Assembly: GCF_001189365.1 (NCBI RefSeq)
Contig: NZ_LFJJ01000044.1
Coordinates: 1-32,549 of the forward strand
Length of the DNA stretch: 32,549 nt
Direction of reading: 5' to 3'
DNA from: Candidatus Burkholderia verschuerenii
Lineage (GTDB): Bacteria > Pseudomonadota > Gammaproteobacteria > Burkholderiales > Burkholderiaceae
Below are positions 9,353 to 18,490 of the stretch, in pieces. A program made the position numbers and the translations under genes. The first letter of the stretch is position 1. The number at the start of each line of letters is the position of its first letter. The notes under the pieces are model-generated. The model searched no databases and was not told the DNA's origin. It worked only from the letters and a program-made list of their open reading frames with translations.

Positions 9353-10381
9353 ATGGGAAGCCGTCCTCATTTCGTCGACGATCTTGCGCGTGGCGCGCAG
9401 GACGCCGCTGCGTCGCCGGCGCTCGACGACACTGCACTGCTCGACGCTTACTCGCGCACGATCATCGGCGCGCTCGAACGCGTGCAACAAGCCGTGGTGT
9501 TCATTTCGGTCGAGCGCGAACTGGCCGACGCGCGCGGCATGCGCCGTCAGGTCGGCGGCACGGGCTCGGGCTTCATCTTCACGCCCGACGGCTATCTGCT
9601 GACGAATAGCCACGTCGTGCACGGCGCAACGCGAATGACGGTCACGCTCGCCGATGGCGGGCGTTTTCATGCCGATCTGGTCGGCGACGATCCGGATAGT
9701 GATCTCGCCGTGTTGCGCATCGGTTCGCCGGAGCCTTTGCCGCATGTCGAACTGGGCGAATCGGGCAAGTTGCGCGTCGGGCAAATCGCCATTGCCGTGG
9801 GCAATCCGCTGGGCCTCGCGCAAACGGTGACGACCGGCGTCGTGTCGGCGCTCGGACGTTCGCTGCGCTCCACTTCCGGCCGCATGATTTACGACGTGAT
9901 TCAAACCGATGCCGCGCTCAATCCGGGCAATTCGGGCGGCCCGCTGATCAATTCGGCGGGACAAGTCATCGGCGTGAACACCGCGATCATTTCCGGCGCG
10001 CAAGCCATTTCCTTCGCGACCGCGATCGATACGGCCAAGTGGGTCATCATGCAGATCTTCGCGCACGGACGCGTGCGACGCGCGTATATCGGCGTGGCCG
10101 GCACGACGACGCCGATCTCGCGTCGCGTACAGCGTTTCTTCAATCTTGCGGCTGCAAGCGGCGTGCATGTGATGGAAGTCGTCAAGGGCAGCCCGGCGGC
10201 GGCGGGCGGCTTGCGCACCGGCGATCGAATCGTCTCGGTCGATGGCTTGAGCATCGATAGCGTCGATGGTTTGCAGCGTGCGCTCGATGCATCGCGTATC
10301 GATCGAATCGTGAAAGTCGCGGTATTGCGCGGCACGCAATTGCTCGATCTCGACGTCACGCCTGTCGAACAGACCGGTTGA
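9353..10381 (+). CDS. HtrA/DegP-like trypsin-type serine protease with one PDZ domain
   Basis: 342 aa from the ATG at 9353, which follows CCGGAGTCCAAC; the frame opens earlier at a TTG (9299). The S1C catalytic triad is visible: His in LLTNSHVV, Asp in DSDLAVLRIG and Ser in LNPGNSGGPLI. A single PDZ domain follows (ASGVHVMEVVKGSPAAAGGLRTGDRIVSVDG). No signal peptide or N-terminal transmembrane helix is seen, unlike periplasmic DegP/DegS, so it may be cytoplasmic or its start is mis-set. The family degrades or chaperones misfolded proteins. It converges on the next small gene with a nine-base gap. Confidence 0.87.
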   Translation: MGSRPHFVDDLARGAQDAAASPALDDTALLDAYSRTIIGALERVQQAVVFISVERELADARGMRRQVGGTGSGFIFTPDGYLLTNSHVVHGATRMTVTLADGGRFHADLVGDDPDSDLAVLRIGSPEPLPHVELGESGKLRVGQIAIAVGNPLGLAQTVTTGVVSALGRSLRSTSGRMIYDVIQTDAALNPGNSGGPLINSAGQVIGVNTAIISGAQAISFATAIDTAKWVIMQIFAHGRVRRAYIGVAGTTTPISRRVQRFFNLAAASGVHVMEVVKGSPAAAGGLRTGDRIVSVDGLSIDSVDGLQRALDASRIDRIVKVAVLRGTQLLDLDVTPVEQTG

Positions 10382-10390
10382 TATCGTTCG

Positions 10391-10633
10391 CTATGAATCT
10401 GCCGTGAGGCTTGCAAGCCTCGTGCGCAAGCCATCGGCTTCGCGACGCAAGGCCGCGCTTAGCATGCCGGAAGCTAAAAGCGCATCGATACGCCGCCGCC
10501 AGTATTCCGGGCGCATCACGCAGGCGCGATCGCGAACGGCCGCGATCGTCCCGCGCGCGGCGATTCGTTCGAGTTCCGCAACCATTCGTTCCAAATGAGC
10601 GATCTCGTTTAGCACCTGCTGTTCCGCGCTCAC
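10391..10633 (-). CDS. Small alpha-helical hypothetical protein
   Basis: 80 aa starting at a GTG with a strong AAGGAG site five bases upstream. The protein begins MSAEQQVLNEIAHLERMVAELERIAARG, with a heptad-like leucine/isoleucine/methionine pattern suggesting a coiled coil. A second helical segment (YWRRRIDALLASGML) follows. No signal peptide, no cysteine pair and no recognised domain. I do not recognise a family. The start signal and helical pattern support a real gene. Confidence 0.6.
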   Translation of the reverse strand: MSAEQQVLNEIAHLERMVAELERIAARGTIAAVRDRACVMRPEYWRRRIDALLASGMLSAALRREADGLRTRLASLTADS

Positions 10634-10884
10634 CTCGTCTCCTTCGTTCTTCCCGGCTAAAGGTGAACGTCAGGTGAGTAAGGTTTATTCCATCTTTGTA
10701 AGCAGGAATACGCACGTTTGCAGGCGCGCGGTTTGCGCTGGCCTTAGCAATCGCGATGGCTATGTGCGCCAGCAGGCGGTAAAGGTCTAAACAATCCGGC
10801 CTAATGCCGTTAGAAGGACGCCGCGCACGGTCACGCCGTATGACGAGCCGTCCTCGTCGGGGAAGGTCCTAAAGAAGGATTGCC

Positions 10885-11052
10885 ATGACCACACATAAAA
10901 ATAATCAAAGCGCGCAGCGACGCCCGGCGTTTCGCTGCACAGGCCAACAACTCGATGCCATCGTTCGGTTTGCGGAAGAGCGCAAGCTCGATCATCGGAC
11001 GCTGGAATTCGTCGTGGCGGAATATTGCCGCTTTAGAAGCAAAGCGGCTTAG
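10885..11052 (+). CDS. Small basic hypothetical protein
   Basis: 55 aa. The ATG at 10885 is preceded by GAAGGA with a six-base spacer, a good ribosome binding site. The product is basic and soluble (begins MTTHKNNQSAQRRPAFR, ends RFRSKAA) with a helical middle (TGQQLDAIVRFAEERKLDHRTLEFVVAEY). No domain recognised. Codon use resembles the neighbours and the gene is isolated by non-coding sequence on both sides, which supports it despite its size. Confidence 0.5.
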   Translation: MTTHKNNQSAQRRPAFRCTGQQLDAIVRFAEERKLDHRTLEFVVAEYCRFRSKAA

Positions 11053-11305
11053 ACCCGACACGATGCGAATCACTGCTCCGATAACACGCACTGCTTGAGC
11101 ACCCAGATAGCGGTCGGCACGGCGTAGTAAGCGCTCAGGTTTCCGGTAACGAGTTTGGTTTAATTTGGACGTCGACAACGCGAGTATTTCGAACCAGCGT
11201 TCGGGAATAATCATTGCATGGTTCGTATGAAGAAATAGCTTGATGACAAACCCAGCGGTTGTATCGTGTAAGGACACGGTGCGCGCCTGGAACGTGGGAG
11301 GGACG

Positions 11306-11737
11306 ATGGGTGAAGTGATAGTCGGCATGTTTGCGTCCTATCGGGATGGACACGACGCGCTTAGAGCGCTGCAAGCGGCGGGACTGAAACGGGACGATGC
11401 GCAGTTGTATCGCACGGCGGCCACCGCAATCGGATGCGATGCACTCGTACCACCAGCGCATGACGAAGACGACGCGGAATATATCGCGCATGGCGAGCAT
11501 CAGGGCGTCATGGGAACTCGCAATCGCTTTATCGCCGGCGACATGCCGAGCGTACGCGCGGCATCCCGTGAGCGCACGCTGCTCATCATCAAATTTAGCG
11601 ATGAACTCAAGCCGCGCGCGATCGGCGATGTGCTGCACGATCATGGTGCCGTGGCCATCAGGGATGCAACGGGACATTGGCGATTATCCCCGTTCAGGAA
11701 TTCAGCGCGAATTCGAACGATGGCCGCTAATGCGTAG
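11306..11737 (+). CDS. Hypothetical protein, possible stress-associated alpha/beta fold
   Basis: 143 aa. ATG at 11306 is chosen over an in-frame ATG at 11240 because GGGAGG lies just ahead of it and the start MGEVIVGMFASYRDGHDALRAL looks like a natural beta-alpha unit. A central segment rich in Asp, Glu and His (PPAHDEDDAEYIAHGEHQG) separates it from a second unit (ERTLLIIKFSDELKPRAIGDVLHDHGAVAI). The paired layout suggests a duplicated ferredoxin-like fold, by inspection only. No enzyme motif or export signal. Its last codons overlap the end of the opposite-strand small gene by 11 bp. Confidence 0.65.
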   Translation: MGEVIVGMFASYRDGHDALRALQAAGLKRDDAQLYRTAATAIGCDALVPPAHDEDDAEYIAHGEHQGVMGTRNRFIAGDMPSVRAASRERTLLIIKFSDELKPRAIGDVLHDHGAVAIRDATGHWRLSPFRNSARIRTMAANA

Positions 11738-11930
11738 GCCTGTGCGCACTGTCGCGTGAAGTTGGCGCGTCGGTTTCGTCGTCGGTACCGCTTGCTTCGG
11801 CTTCGTCATGCTGCTCCGCGCGTGCATGGCGAAGCGCCTCGTCTGCCTTGGCCGCACGCAAAGCGGTGCAGTGCGCGGCATGTCGCAACGTGGCCAGCAT
11901 ACGGACCACGTCGCGCGTGCGGGTTCTCAT
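11727..11930 (-). CDS. Small charged hypothetical protein
   Basis: 67 aa. The ATG at 11930 is preceded by GAAGGAGGCGACG, one of the best ribosome binding sites in the window. The N-terminal half is basic and helical (MRTRTRDVVRMLATLRHAA), and the C-terminal half is acidic and probably disordered (AEASGTDDETDAPTS). No known domain. The strong start signal argues for real translation even though the sequence is low in complexity. Confidence 0.5.
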   Translation of the reverse strand: MRTRTRDVVRMLATLRHAAHCTALRAAKADEALRHARAEQHDEAEASGTDDETDAPTSRDSAHRPTH

Positions 11931-12050
11931 CGTCGCCTCCTTCGAAGCAGTTGAGAAACTACTTTAAGTCTAGGCGTCGATTGGCGTTAATCACAAGCTG
12001 ACAAAATAATCTGAATCAGCAGAGGAAATTCATAGTCATTGCCTGCGGGG

Positions 12051-14687
12051 TCAATGCACGGACGTTTCGCTTGCCGATGTTTCTTGCGCGGTGCGCACGT
12101 GCGCCATAGACATGCAATGCGTTTCCAGCGATGTATAAGCGGCGTCCGTCTTGGCGCTCTTGGCGGGCAATGAATAGTCGATTCGACATTGATCGCTTGC
12201 ACGGTCGCCCCACTTCACCACGAGCGCGCCTTTATCCTCGACGCCGCGCACGAACACGCGGCTATCCTGTGCAACGACGCCCACCGTGCGTCCTTCGCTA
12301 TCAGTCACTTCCGCGCCGAAGGGCAAGGACTCGCCATTCATTCGCGGCGCGCGAAGCAATGCCGCGCGGCCCGTCAAGGTCTTGTACTTGAGCATCACGA
12401 TGGAGCCGAGATGCGGCGCGGATTGTTCGGAAGTCGATTCGAATTCCACATCCATCGAACTGCCCTTCGGATCGATATCCACCGTGTTCATGCCATACGG
12501 TGTCAGATAAGGCACGACCGCATAGCCGCGTCCATCGACCTTGACGCCCGTTGCGCTGGATACCGTCGCGCCGTCCGCGCCTTTCGCTTCGACGATGCCG
12601 AACGTATCGCCGACGGTCTGCGAGAACGTGACGCCGCCCGGATGCGCGACGATCGAGCCGCTCACGCCCGCCGACACTTGCGATGAATTCGTGCCGCCGC
12701 TCACCGATGCCGTCGCCTGTCCGTACGGTCCGCGATACGTGCCGCTCGCGCCTGCGTTTCCGGTTGCGGACGATCCATCGCTCTGATTGGCCGAGCCGTA
12801 GACGTTGTACGAGTAGCGGTTGTCCGCGCCAGCGTTACCGCTCAGGCTGGCTTGCATGCTCGACGATCCGCTGCTCAAATTCACGTTCGTCGTCAATTGC
12901 GGCGAATGTTGCGAATGGCCAAGCGGGATGGTCGTGCTCAACATGATTTCGTTGTTAAGTGTGCCGTCCGCGTTCGCCGTGCGTCCTGCAGTCAGGCTGT
13001 ATGTGCCGTATTTGAAGCTATTCGAATAACCCGCCTGAAAAAATACATCGCGTCCCGGCCGGTTCCAGTACGTTTGCGACGAAGCGCTCGCGAACACCGA
13101 TCCATGATTTTTCAAAGGCTATTGAGCGTCAATTGCGCGCGTCCTTTCTGACGGTTGCTGATCGTTCCGCCGTTCATCGCGTAGTCGCGTGCGTGCGCGG
13201 CATCGCTAAAGTTGAGATAGCCTTCATCGGAATAACGGTAAGCGCCAAGCGTGAAATTCGTGTCGGTCTGATCGATAAACTTGCTATAGTCGATATGCAG
13301 GCTTTGTCCCTGCATCGTCGGATAGCCGGGAATCTGCGTGCGCGCACCGGTGATATCGGCCGCGAAGGCACCGAACTTCGTGTTGAGCGCCGCGCCCACG
13401 TTCGCCGCGATATAGCCTTCCGACGCAATGCCGCCGCCGTAAAGCGTCACGGTATTGCTGATGCCGCGCTGAATGGTGAATTGCGCGAAGTCCGGTTTCG
13501 TTTGCAAGGAGTCGTCGCGCAATTGACCTGCGGTGACGGCAAAGCGCGTCGTGCCCTGACGCAATGACTGCGCAACCGATGCATAAGGCACGGTAAAGCT
13601 CTTGGTGCGTCCATCCGCTTCGGTGACGGTCACATCGAGATTGCCGCCGTAGCCCGTTGCATAGAGATCGCGAATCTCGAACGGTCCCGGCGATACGCTC
13701 GTTTCATAGATCACCTGTCCGTTCTGACGCACCGTGACGCGCGCATTCGAATCCGCCGTGCCCCGCACGATCGGCGCGTAGCCGCGCAGCGACTCCGGCA
13801 GCATGCGGTCGTCGGTTGCGATCTGCGCGCCGCGAAACGACACGCTATCGAAAACGTCGCCGGTGGTTTGCGCATCGCCGATCGTGGCTTGCGCCTTCCA
13901 CTTCGGCAAATCGTGTTGCACGTAGGTGGCGATGTCGTCGAATTGCGTGGCCTGTCCCGTCGACGCGGTAATCGACGATTGATGCCTGAAATGCCATGCG
14001 CCGATATTCACGCCCGCATTCAGGCCGAGATATTCCTGAGTCGAATGCACGCCGTCGCTGTCGTTGCGATAAGCGTTGGCGTTATAGCTGAGAAAGCCCG
14101 CATTCACGCCCTGATCCCACAGATCGGGCGACACGTAACCGCGCGCCGTGTCATGCATAAACTTCTGCGGAACGGAAATCGACAGTTTCTGCTCGGAAAA
14201 GTCGAAGGCGACGTTAGCATCGGGAATGGTATTGCTTATGTCGACGCACTCATCGTCATTCTGCGACGCTTCGCCTGGCGACGCCTCCGGCGCGATCCGC
14301 TTGAAATCGACGCCATAGCGCTCGAGCATTTTCTTAGTGAGGCAAGGCGTTGCGCTGTCGCCCGCAGCACGCGCGGCAAAACGCACGTCGTCGCGCGTCA
14401 CGCGCTTTGTCGTTCATCCAGATATCGACCGAATAAACGCTCGGCGATACGAAATTGCCCCGTTCGAAACGCGAAACATCGACGTGTTGTTGCGCATCGA
14501 ATTGCAGAAACGTCGTGTCGAATTCCACCGACTTGTCTTGCTGATTCGCCAATGCCTGAGTCGACACACCGATTCCCGACATCGCCATGAACGCGGACAT
14601 CGCCAACGCGACCGTCGGGCGCAACACGAATACGGTGGAGAGCGTCTTATCCGAGACGTTCGCTGCTTTGTGACGAGATGATTTCAT
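12051..14687 (-). pseudogene. Fimbrial outer-membrane usher, two frameshifts
   Basis: Usher of the chaperone-usher pathway: a 24-strand outer-membrane pore that receives chaperone-subunit complexes and assembles the fimbria. Three consecutive frame segments fit one protein of about 878 aa. Segment 1 is an N-terminal domain after a signal peptide (VEFDTTFLQFDAQQHVDVSRFERGNF). Segment 2 is barrel and plug (YGVDFKRI, SPGPFEIRDLYATGYGGNLDVTVTEADG). Segment 3 is the rest of the barrel and C-terminal domains (SVFASASSQTYWN, YAVVPYLTPYGMNTVDIDP, LPFGAEVTDSEGRTVGVV). An extra T at 14406-14408 breaks NDK-RVTRDDVRF, and a missing G at 13117-13118 breaks LTLNSPLKNHGS. The net shift is zero, but the middle segment is out of frame, so the usher should be lost. 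ATG at 14687 follows GAGCGTGAT. Confidence 0.87.
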
Positions 14688-14816
14688 AATGATCACGCTC
14701 AAAATCGAATGGCTTCGACAGGTCTTTAACAGTGACCTCATGCTAGATATTTACGAGATGGAAGTACCTAGGACGAATTCGAATTTCGAGACACGAATAG
14801 CGCATGAATAAAGGCA

Positions 14817-14838
14817 CATCGCGCAACGGCGCGCGATG
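14817..14838 (-). other. Intercistronic hairpin, chaperone to usher
   Basis: CATCGCGC and GCGCGATG form a perfect eight-base stem around a six-base loop. It lies in the unusually long 233-bp gap between chaperone and usher and lacks a T tract, so it is more likely an mRNA-stabilising or processing element than a terminator. The rest of the gap shows no gene. Confidence 0.4.
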
Positions 14839-14920
14839 CGTGAACGTATTTTCGAGACGGGAAATTAAACGATTCGCCTAGCGGTACGCATCAGGCGAAA
14901 GATGGAATGGCGGGCCTTCG

Positions 14921-15655
14921 CTATTCCGATGCATCGGCATCGCCTTCGATGGCGCCGCCGAAATCATTGATCGCGATGTAATGCACCTTGCCCCCATGCA
15001 CACCACTGAGCTGCGGGATAGGAATGATTTCCTTGCCATGCGGCGCGACCATTCCGCCATGATCATTCTTGTATGTGCGACCGTTGGCGGAAATATTAAT
15101 TTCGCTAAAGGACACGTAATAGGCGGTCGGATTCGACACGGCTAAAGCATTGCCGTTTTGCGCGTGCACGATTTTCCAGTCGAGCGCACGCGGCGCTTCA
15201 TCCGGTCTGCCGGGCAATTTCGTCGGCCGCACGAATACCTTGATGCGCGTGCGATAAGCAAGCTGCAATGTATTGACGTCGGGCTTTTCCTTGGCCTTAG
15301 GCGGCACATCGAGCACATTAAGCCAGAAGACGGATTCGCGATCCTGCGGCAAGTTCGCGCCGCTCAGCATGACGCGCAAGGTCTGCGACTTGGTCGCATC
15401 GATGCGGAAAATCGGTGGGGTAATAATAAAAGGCGCGTGGCTATCGGCGGGTTTGGCATCGGCGTTGCCGTCGTCTATCCAGACCTGAACCAGCGAAGGA
15501 TCGTGGCTATCGTTATTGAGTTTGACGGTAACTTCGCGCTGATCCATTGGATAGATCACACGCGTGCCGCCTATCGTTACGCTTGCCTGAACAGTGGTAA
15601 TGAGCATTGCGCATGACAAACCCAAAACAGTCAACCATCGCTTCATCCGTTTCAT
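14921..15655 (-). CDS. Periplasmic fimbrial chaperone (PapD family)
   Basis: 244 aa with a signal peptide (MKRMKRWLTVLGLSCAML, cleavage after QA). PapD-family chaperones complete the fold of fimbrial subunits by donor-strand complementation and deliver them to the usher. The subunit-binding Arg lies in TRVIYPMDQREVTVKLNN, the family signature is ESVFWLNVLDVPPK, and a second basic site is RTRIKVFVRP. Length is normal. ATG at 15655 follows AGGTGACCGCA; the open frame extends three codons upstream to a GTG. It lies 118 bp downstream of the subunit gene and 233 bp upstream of the usher, and is intact although its partner usher is broken. Confidence 0.92.
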   Translation of the reverse strand: MKRMKRWLTVLGLSCAMLITTVQASVTIGGTRVIYPMDQREVTVKLNNDSHDPSLVQVWIDDGNADAKPADSHAPFIITPPIFRIDATKSQTLRVMLSGANLPQDRESVFWLNVLDVPPKAKEKPDVNTLQLAYRTRIKVFVRPTKLPGRPDEAPRALDWKIVHAQNGNALAVSNPTAYYVSFSEINISANGRTYKNDHGGMVAPHGKEIIPIPQLSGVHGGKVHYIAINDFGGAIEGDADASE

Positions 15656-15698
15656 TGCGGTCACCTGTTGATATTCACTACGACACTGATATCTATAA

Positions 15699-15729
15699 AC
15701 CCGGGCGCTTGCCTTAACAATGCCCGGGT
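15699..15729 (-). terminator. Hairpin between fimbrial subunit and chaperone genes (attenuator)
   Basis: ACCCGGGC (15699-15706) and GCCCGGGT (15722-15729) form an eight-base GC-rich stem with a 15-base loop, followed on the minus strand by the weak T tract TTTATAG. Such a structure behind a major subunit gene would reduce read-through and stabilise the upstream mRNA, matching the need for far more subunit than chaperone or usher. Confidence 0.55.
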
Positions 15730-15773
15730 CTTTACAACTACTGCTTTACTGCCAAAGCGCTACTGCGACTGCT

Positions 15774-16346
15774 TTACTGATACTGCATCGTGTACTGAAC
15801 CGTCGTGTTCACGTTACCCGACGTGGCCTTGCCCGTTGCGTAATACTGAGCAAAGTAATTCAGCGTAGCGGCGCCGGCGGAGATCGTCGCGCCATTGGCG
15901 ACCACGTCGTTGTTCGTGTTCGTCAGGATGTTGATCGACTGAAAACTGCTGTTCAACAGACGGACCTGCACGTTGCCGGCCGGCGTCGTCGATGCCTGGT
16001 TGACGAGGTAACCGCTGCTCTGGTCGACCGTCGGGCCATTCTCGAAACGTGCCACTGCCTTCGTCGCCGAGCCGGAGCAACCGGTCAGGTTCAACTGGAG
16101 GTCGCCTACGCTCGACGTACCAGCGGTCGCGCCAGCGGATGCCAGCGCGCCGGCCGTCACGGTCGGCAGCGTCGTGGTCACGTTGGCGGCGGTGCCGCTC
16201 GCGATGCCGTTGATCGAACACGTCGTATCGGTCACCGCGCCGTTGATCGTGATCGTGCCGTCGGCGGCGCGGGCGTTGTTCATCGACACGAGGGCGATGA
16301 CGCTCATCGACGTGAGGGCAGCGGCGAGGGTGATGCGTTTTTTCAT
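15774..16346 (-). CDS. Type 1-like fimbrial major subunit
   Basis: 190 aa with a signal peptide ending NNARA before ADGTITINGAVTDTTCSING. The mature part has the typical donor-strand extension, one Cys in the first strand (DTTCSI) and its partner in NLTGCSGSATK, and a C-terminal strand TTVQYTMQYQ recognised by chaperone and usher. The mature chain is rich in Thr, Ser, Ala and Asn, usual for pilins. ATG follows TTGGAGTATTAG. It is the first gene of the leftward operon. With no tip-adhesin gene nearby, the fimbria may have been a single-subunit polymer, or an adhesin gene has been lost. Confidence 0.9.
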   Translation of the reverse strand: MKKRITLAAALTSMSVIALVSMNNARAADGTITINGAVTDTTCSINGIASGTAANVTTTLPTVTAGALASAGATAGTSSVGDLQLNLTGCSGSATKAVARFENGPTVDQSSGYLVNQASTTPAGNVQVRLLNSSFQSINILTNTNNDVVANGATISAGAATLNYFAQYYATGKATSGNVNTTVQYTMQYQ

Positions 16347-16950
16347 CTAATACTCCAAAGACTAAATGACATACAGGGTTTCGATTTGCGATACGAAACG
16401 CCTTGGAAATAGCTCGGCGTATCGTGTCGAAGGCGCTTCACTTGGCATCTCGATGCGCCGCTCAGCGTTGAAGCGAATAGTAGAAGTCCGGCTTTAGGAA
16501 ATACGTAATCCGTGTCTTAAATTCCCGCGCCCCGCTTTAGGAGCCAATCCTAAAAAACGCGCCGAGCCCGACAGGACGGCCTTGCCCGATATATTTGCGA
16601 TACGCGAAATTGAATGTTTCGCTGCCGACGCCGGATTCGCAGAGGTTTTCTCGCCTTGATCACCTTTTCGAGACGCGACGACCCAGCGCCGTCGATCCAA
16701 AGGCGCACGCCCGATCGCCCGCCAAAATCTCAAAAAAGACGTCGAAGCATGGTTTTGTGCTAACCGTATAGTCCATTTTGAAGACGTGACCCGCGCACAA
16801 CACGCTTGCAAAGAACATTACTGTCGGCTTGCCAGCCGCCGGCGATGTCAGCACAATGAAGCATCGGCCTAAAACGCCATTCCACTTCTGAAGGCCGTCC
16901 CCAAACGCCGCCGCGCGTACGCGAGGGCGCCTTCGTTCCCACGGATACCG
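16347..16950. other. 604-bp gene-free region upstream of fimbrial operon and DMT gene
   Basis: Short open frames on both strands have no ribosome binding site, no natural codon pattern and no recognisable product. The region lies between the divergent starts of the fimbrial subunit gene and the DMT exporter gene. It holds the repeated TTTAGGA motif, and I see no other structure I can support. Confidence 0.6.
16493..16554. promoter_or_regulatory. Repeated TTTAGGA heptads upstream of the fimbrial operon
   Basis: TTTAGGA occurs at 16493-16499 and 16536-16542 and as its complement TCCTAAA at 16548-16554. The last two form a perfect seven-base inverted repeat around GCCAA. The copies lie about 150-210 bp upstream of the fimbrial subunit start. 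The first overlaps TAGGAAA, the complement of TTTCCTA, which resembles the heptads bound by BvgA-type LuxR-family response regulators that control fimbriae in Bordetella. No such regulator is in the window, so this is tentative. Confidence 0.35.
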
Positions 16951-17898
16951 ATGGCAACCCTAGACGGCAGAACGCGATTCCGGATTGATACCGATACCAT
17001 CGGCGCCGGCATCGCCATCATGATCGTGACGACGGCCGCGTTCGCGGCGAGCGATTCCACAGTCAAGGTCATCGGCGCGGCGGTTCCGTTGCTCGCGCTA
17101 CTCTGGGTTCGCTATCTGTTTCAGATGATCGTGCTGGGCGTGTGGCAGGCGCGGCGCGACGTCTCTAGCCTGTTTCGCACTGGTAGCGTCAAACTGCAAA
17201 TCGTGCGGGCGCTGTTGCTGCTGACCAATTCGGCCTGCACGTTCGCGGGCTTGCGACATCTGCCGCTGCCGGTCACCACATCGCTTGCGATGCTCGCGCC
17301 GCTCATCTCCACCCTGCTCGCCGCGCTGGTGCTCAAGGATCACGTTCCGCGCAGCAAATAGGCAATGGTCGCGCTCGGTTTCATCGGCATGTTGCTGGTG
17401 GTGCGGCCGGGCGGCAGCCAGTTCACCTGGACGGTAATCTATCCGATCGGCGCGGCAACGACGTTCGCGTGTTTTCAGGTGGTGTCGAGCCATCTCTCCA
17501 AGCTCGACGATCCGGTGACGACCAACTTCCTGACGGCGTTCGTCGCGACGGTTGTGCTCTGTGCGCTTGTCTGGATGGATCAGGCCGAAACGCTGCCCGC
17601 GCTCGCGCAAGTGCGCGTCGGCAGCTGGCTGCTGGTCGCGTTCATGGCGACGATGGCGACGCTCGGCCAGGCGCTGATGCTGCAGGCGCTCAAGCGCGCG
17701 CCGCTCTCGGTGCTGACGCCGTTCTCCTACGGACAGCTCGCCTTCGCCGCGTTCTTCAGCTGGCTTCTGTTCGGTCAGGTGCCCGACATGTGGATGGCGA
17801 TCGGCATGGGCGTGATCGCGGCGAGCGGCATCGGCACGGTGCTGATGCACGGACGCAAGCCGACACAGGTCGAGACGATCGTGCAAACGATCGACTGA
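16951..17898 (+). pseudogene. EamA/DMT-family transporter interrupted by an in-frame TAG
   Basis: Ten-helix drug/metabolite transporter of the EamA type, likely an exporter with unknown substrate. The first half ends LVLKDHVPRSK at a TAG (codon 137, 17359-17361). The same frame resumes at once with AMVALGFIGMLLVVRPGG, which is the expected continuation; together they make 315 codons, normal for the family. Relatives commonly have Trp or Gln near this site, and a single change from TGG or CAG would give TAG. The ATG at 17365 directly after the stop could start the second half, but a half transporter is unlikely to work. Because this is a substitution, homopolymer miscalling cannot explain it. 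Confidence 0.85.
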
Positions 17899-17919
17899 CG
17901 TTCCGCCGAAAATTGCCGA

Positions 17920-18207
17920 TCAGACGACCGGCTGCGCCTGCTGTTGCGACTGGCCGGTGCAAAGCCAGTGCACGTCGAGATCGAGTGCCTTGGCGATCCG
18001 GTTGAAAGCGTGCAGCGGCGGCACCGTAATGCCGCGACGCCAGTACAGCACGTCGTCTTCGCTCACGTCGAGCAGGTCGGCGGCTTTCGCCGAGCTGATA
18101 TTGCCCTTCTGCATGGCCCGGTCGAGCCGTGCGGCGATGGCTCGCCGCAACGCGTTATCGTCCTGACTGCGTTCAAGGTGTCCGATGGTTTGGGAATGTC
18201 GTCCCAT
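17920..18207 (-). CDS. XRE-like helix-turn-helix regulator, small
   Basis: 95 aa from ATG 18207 (a TTG at 18216 is also possible). A helix-turn-helix of the Cro/CI type spans about residues 20-85 (LRRAIAARLDRAMQ, ISSAKAADLLDVSEDDVLYWRRGITVPPLHAFNRIAKALDLDVHWL). The short C-terminal tail is Gln-rich. It converges on the DMT gene with a 21-bp gap. The 16-bp palindrome at 18491-18506 lies about 280 bp beyond its start. The target is unknown, and a partner toxin or metabolic gene was not found. Confidence 0.7.
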   Translation of the reverse strand: MGRHSQTIGHLERSQDDNALRRAIAARLDRAMQKGNISSAKAADLLDVSEDDVLYWRRGITVPPLHAFNRIAKALDLDVHWLCTGQSQQQAQPVV

Positions 18208-18490
18208 TTTCTTCAAGTCTCTCGATTTATCTCTATGCCGTTCAGCGCCGGCTCATTTAGCACAGGCGAATCGTACCGATTCACGGTTACGCGCCGGTGA
18301 CAGAGAAAATCCGTTTGGGAATCCCGCGATATTCCGGCGCACTGCACATTGCAGCAGTGCGTGATTTTTCCAAGTTGGACATCAATGCGTCAAGTGAGAA
18401 CAACGCATTTGGCCAAAATAGCTTAGTGGTTTACTCCGACTTCGCCCGGAAGCTTGCCTGTCAAGGCTTTCAGCGAACTGACGTTCGTCG

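Noticed and set aside
11135-11677. Minus-strand 180-aa frame opposite the gene at 11306-11737
   Set aside because: No ribosome binding site and no natural residue pattern; the plus-strand gene has GGGAGG and an ordered sequence.
16494-16854. Minus-strand open frames of 64 and 105 aa upstream of the fimbrial operon
   Set aside because: No ribosome binding site, no domain, and codon use unlike the neighbours; probably chance frames in a GC-rich gap.
18339-18360. CTGC-N5-GCAG as a possible PhaR site for the phasin gene
   Set aside because: The PhaR motif known to me has three to four spacer bases, and the site is more than 300 bp upstream of the phasin promoter.
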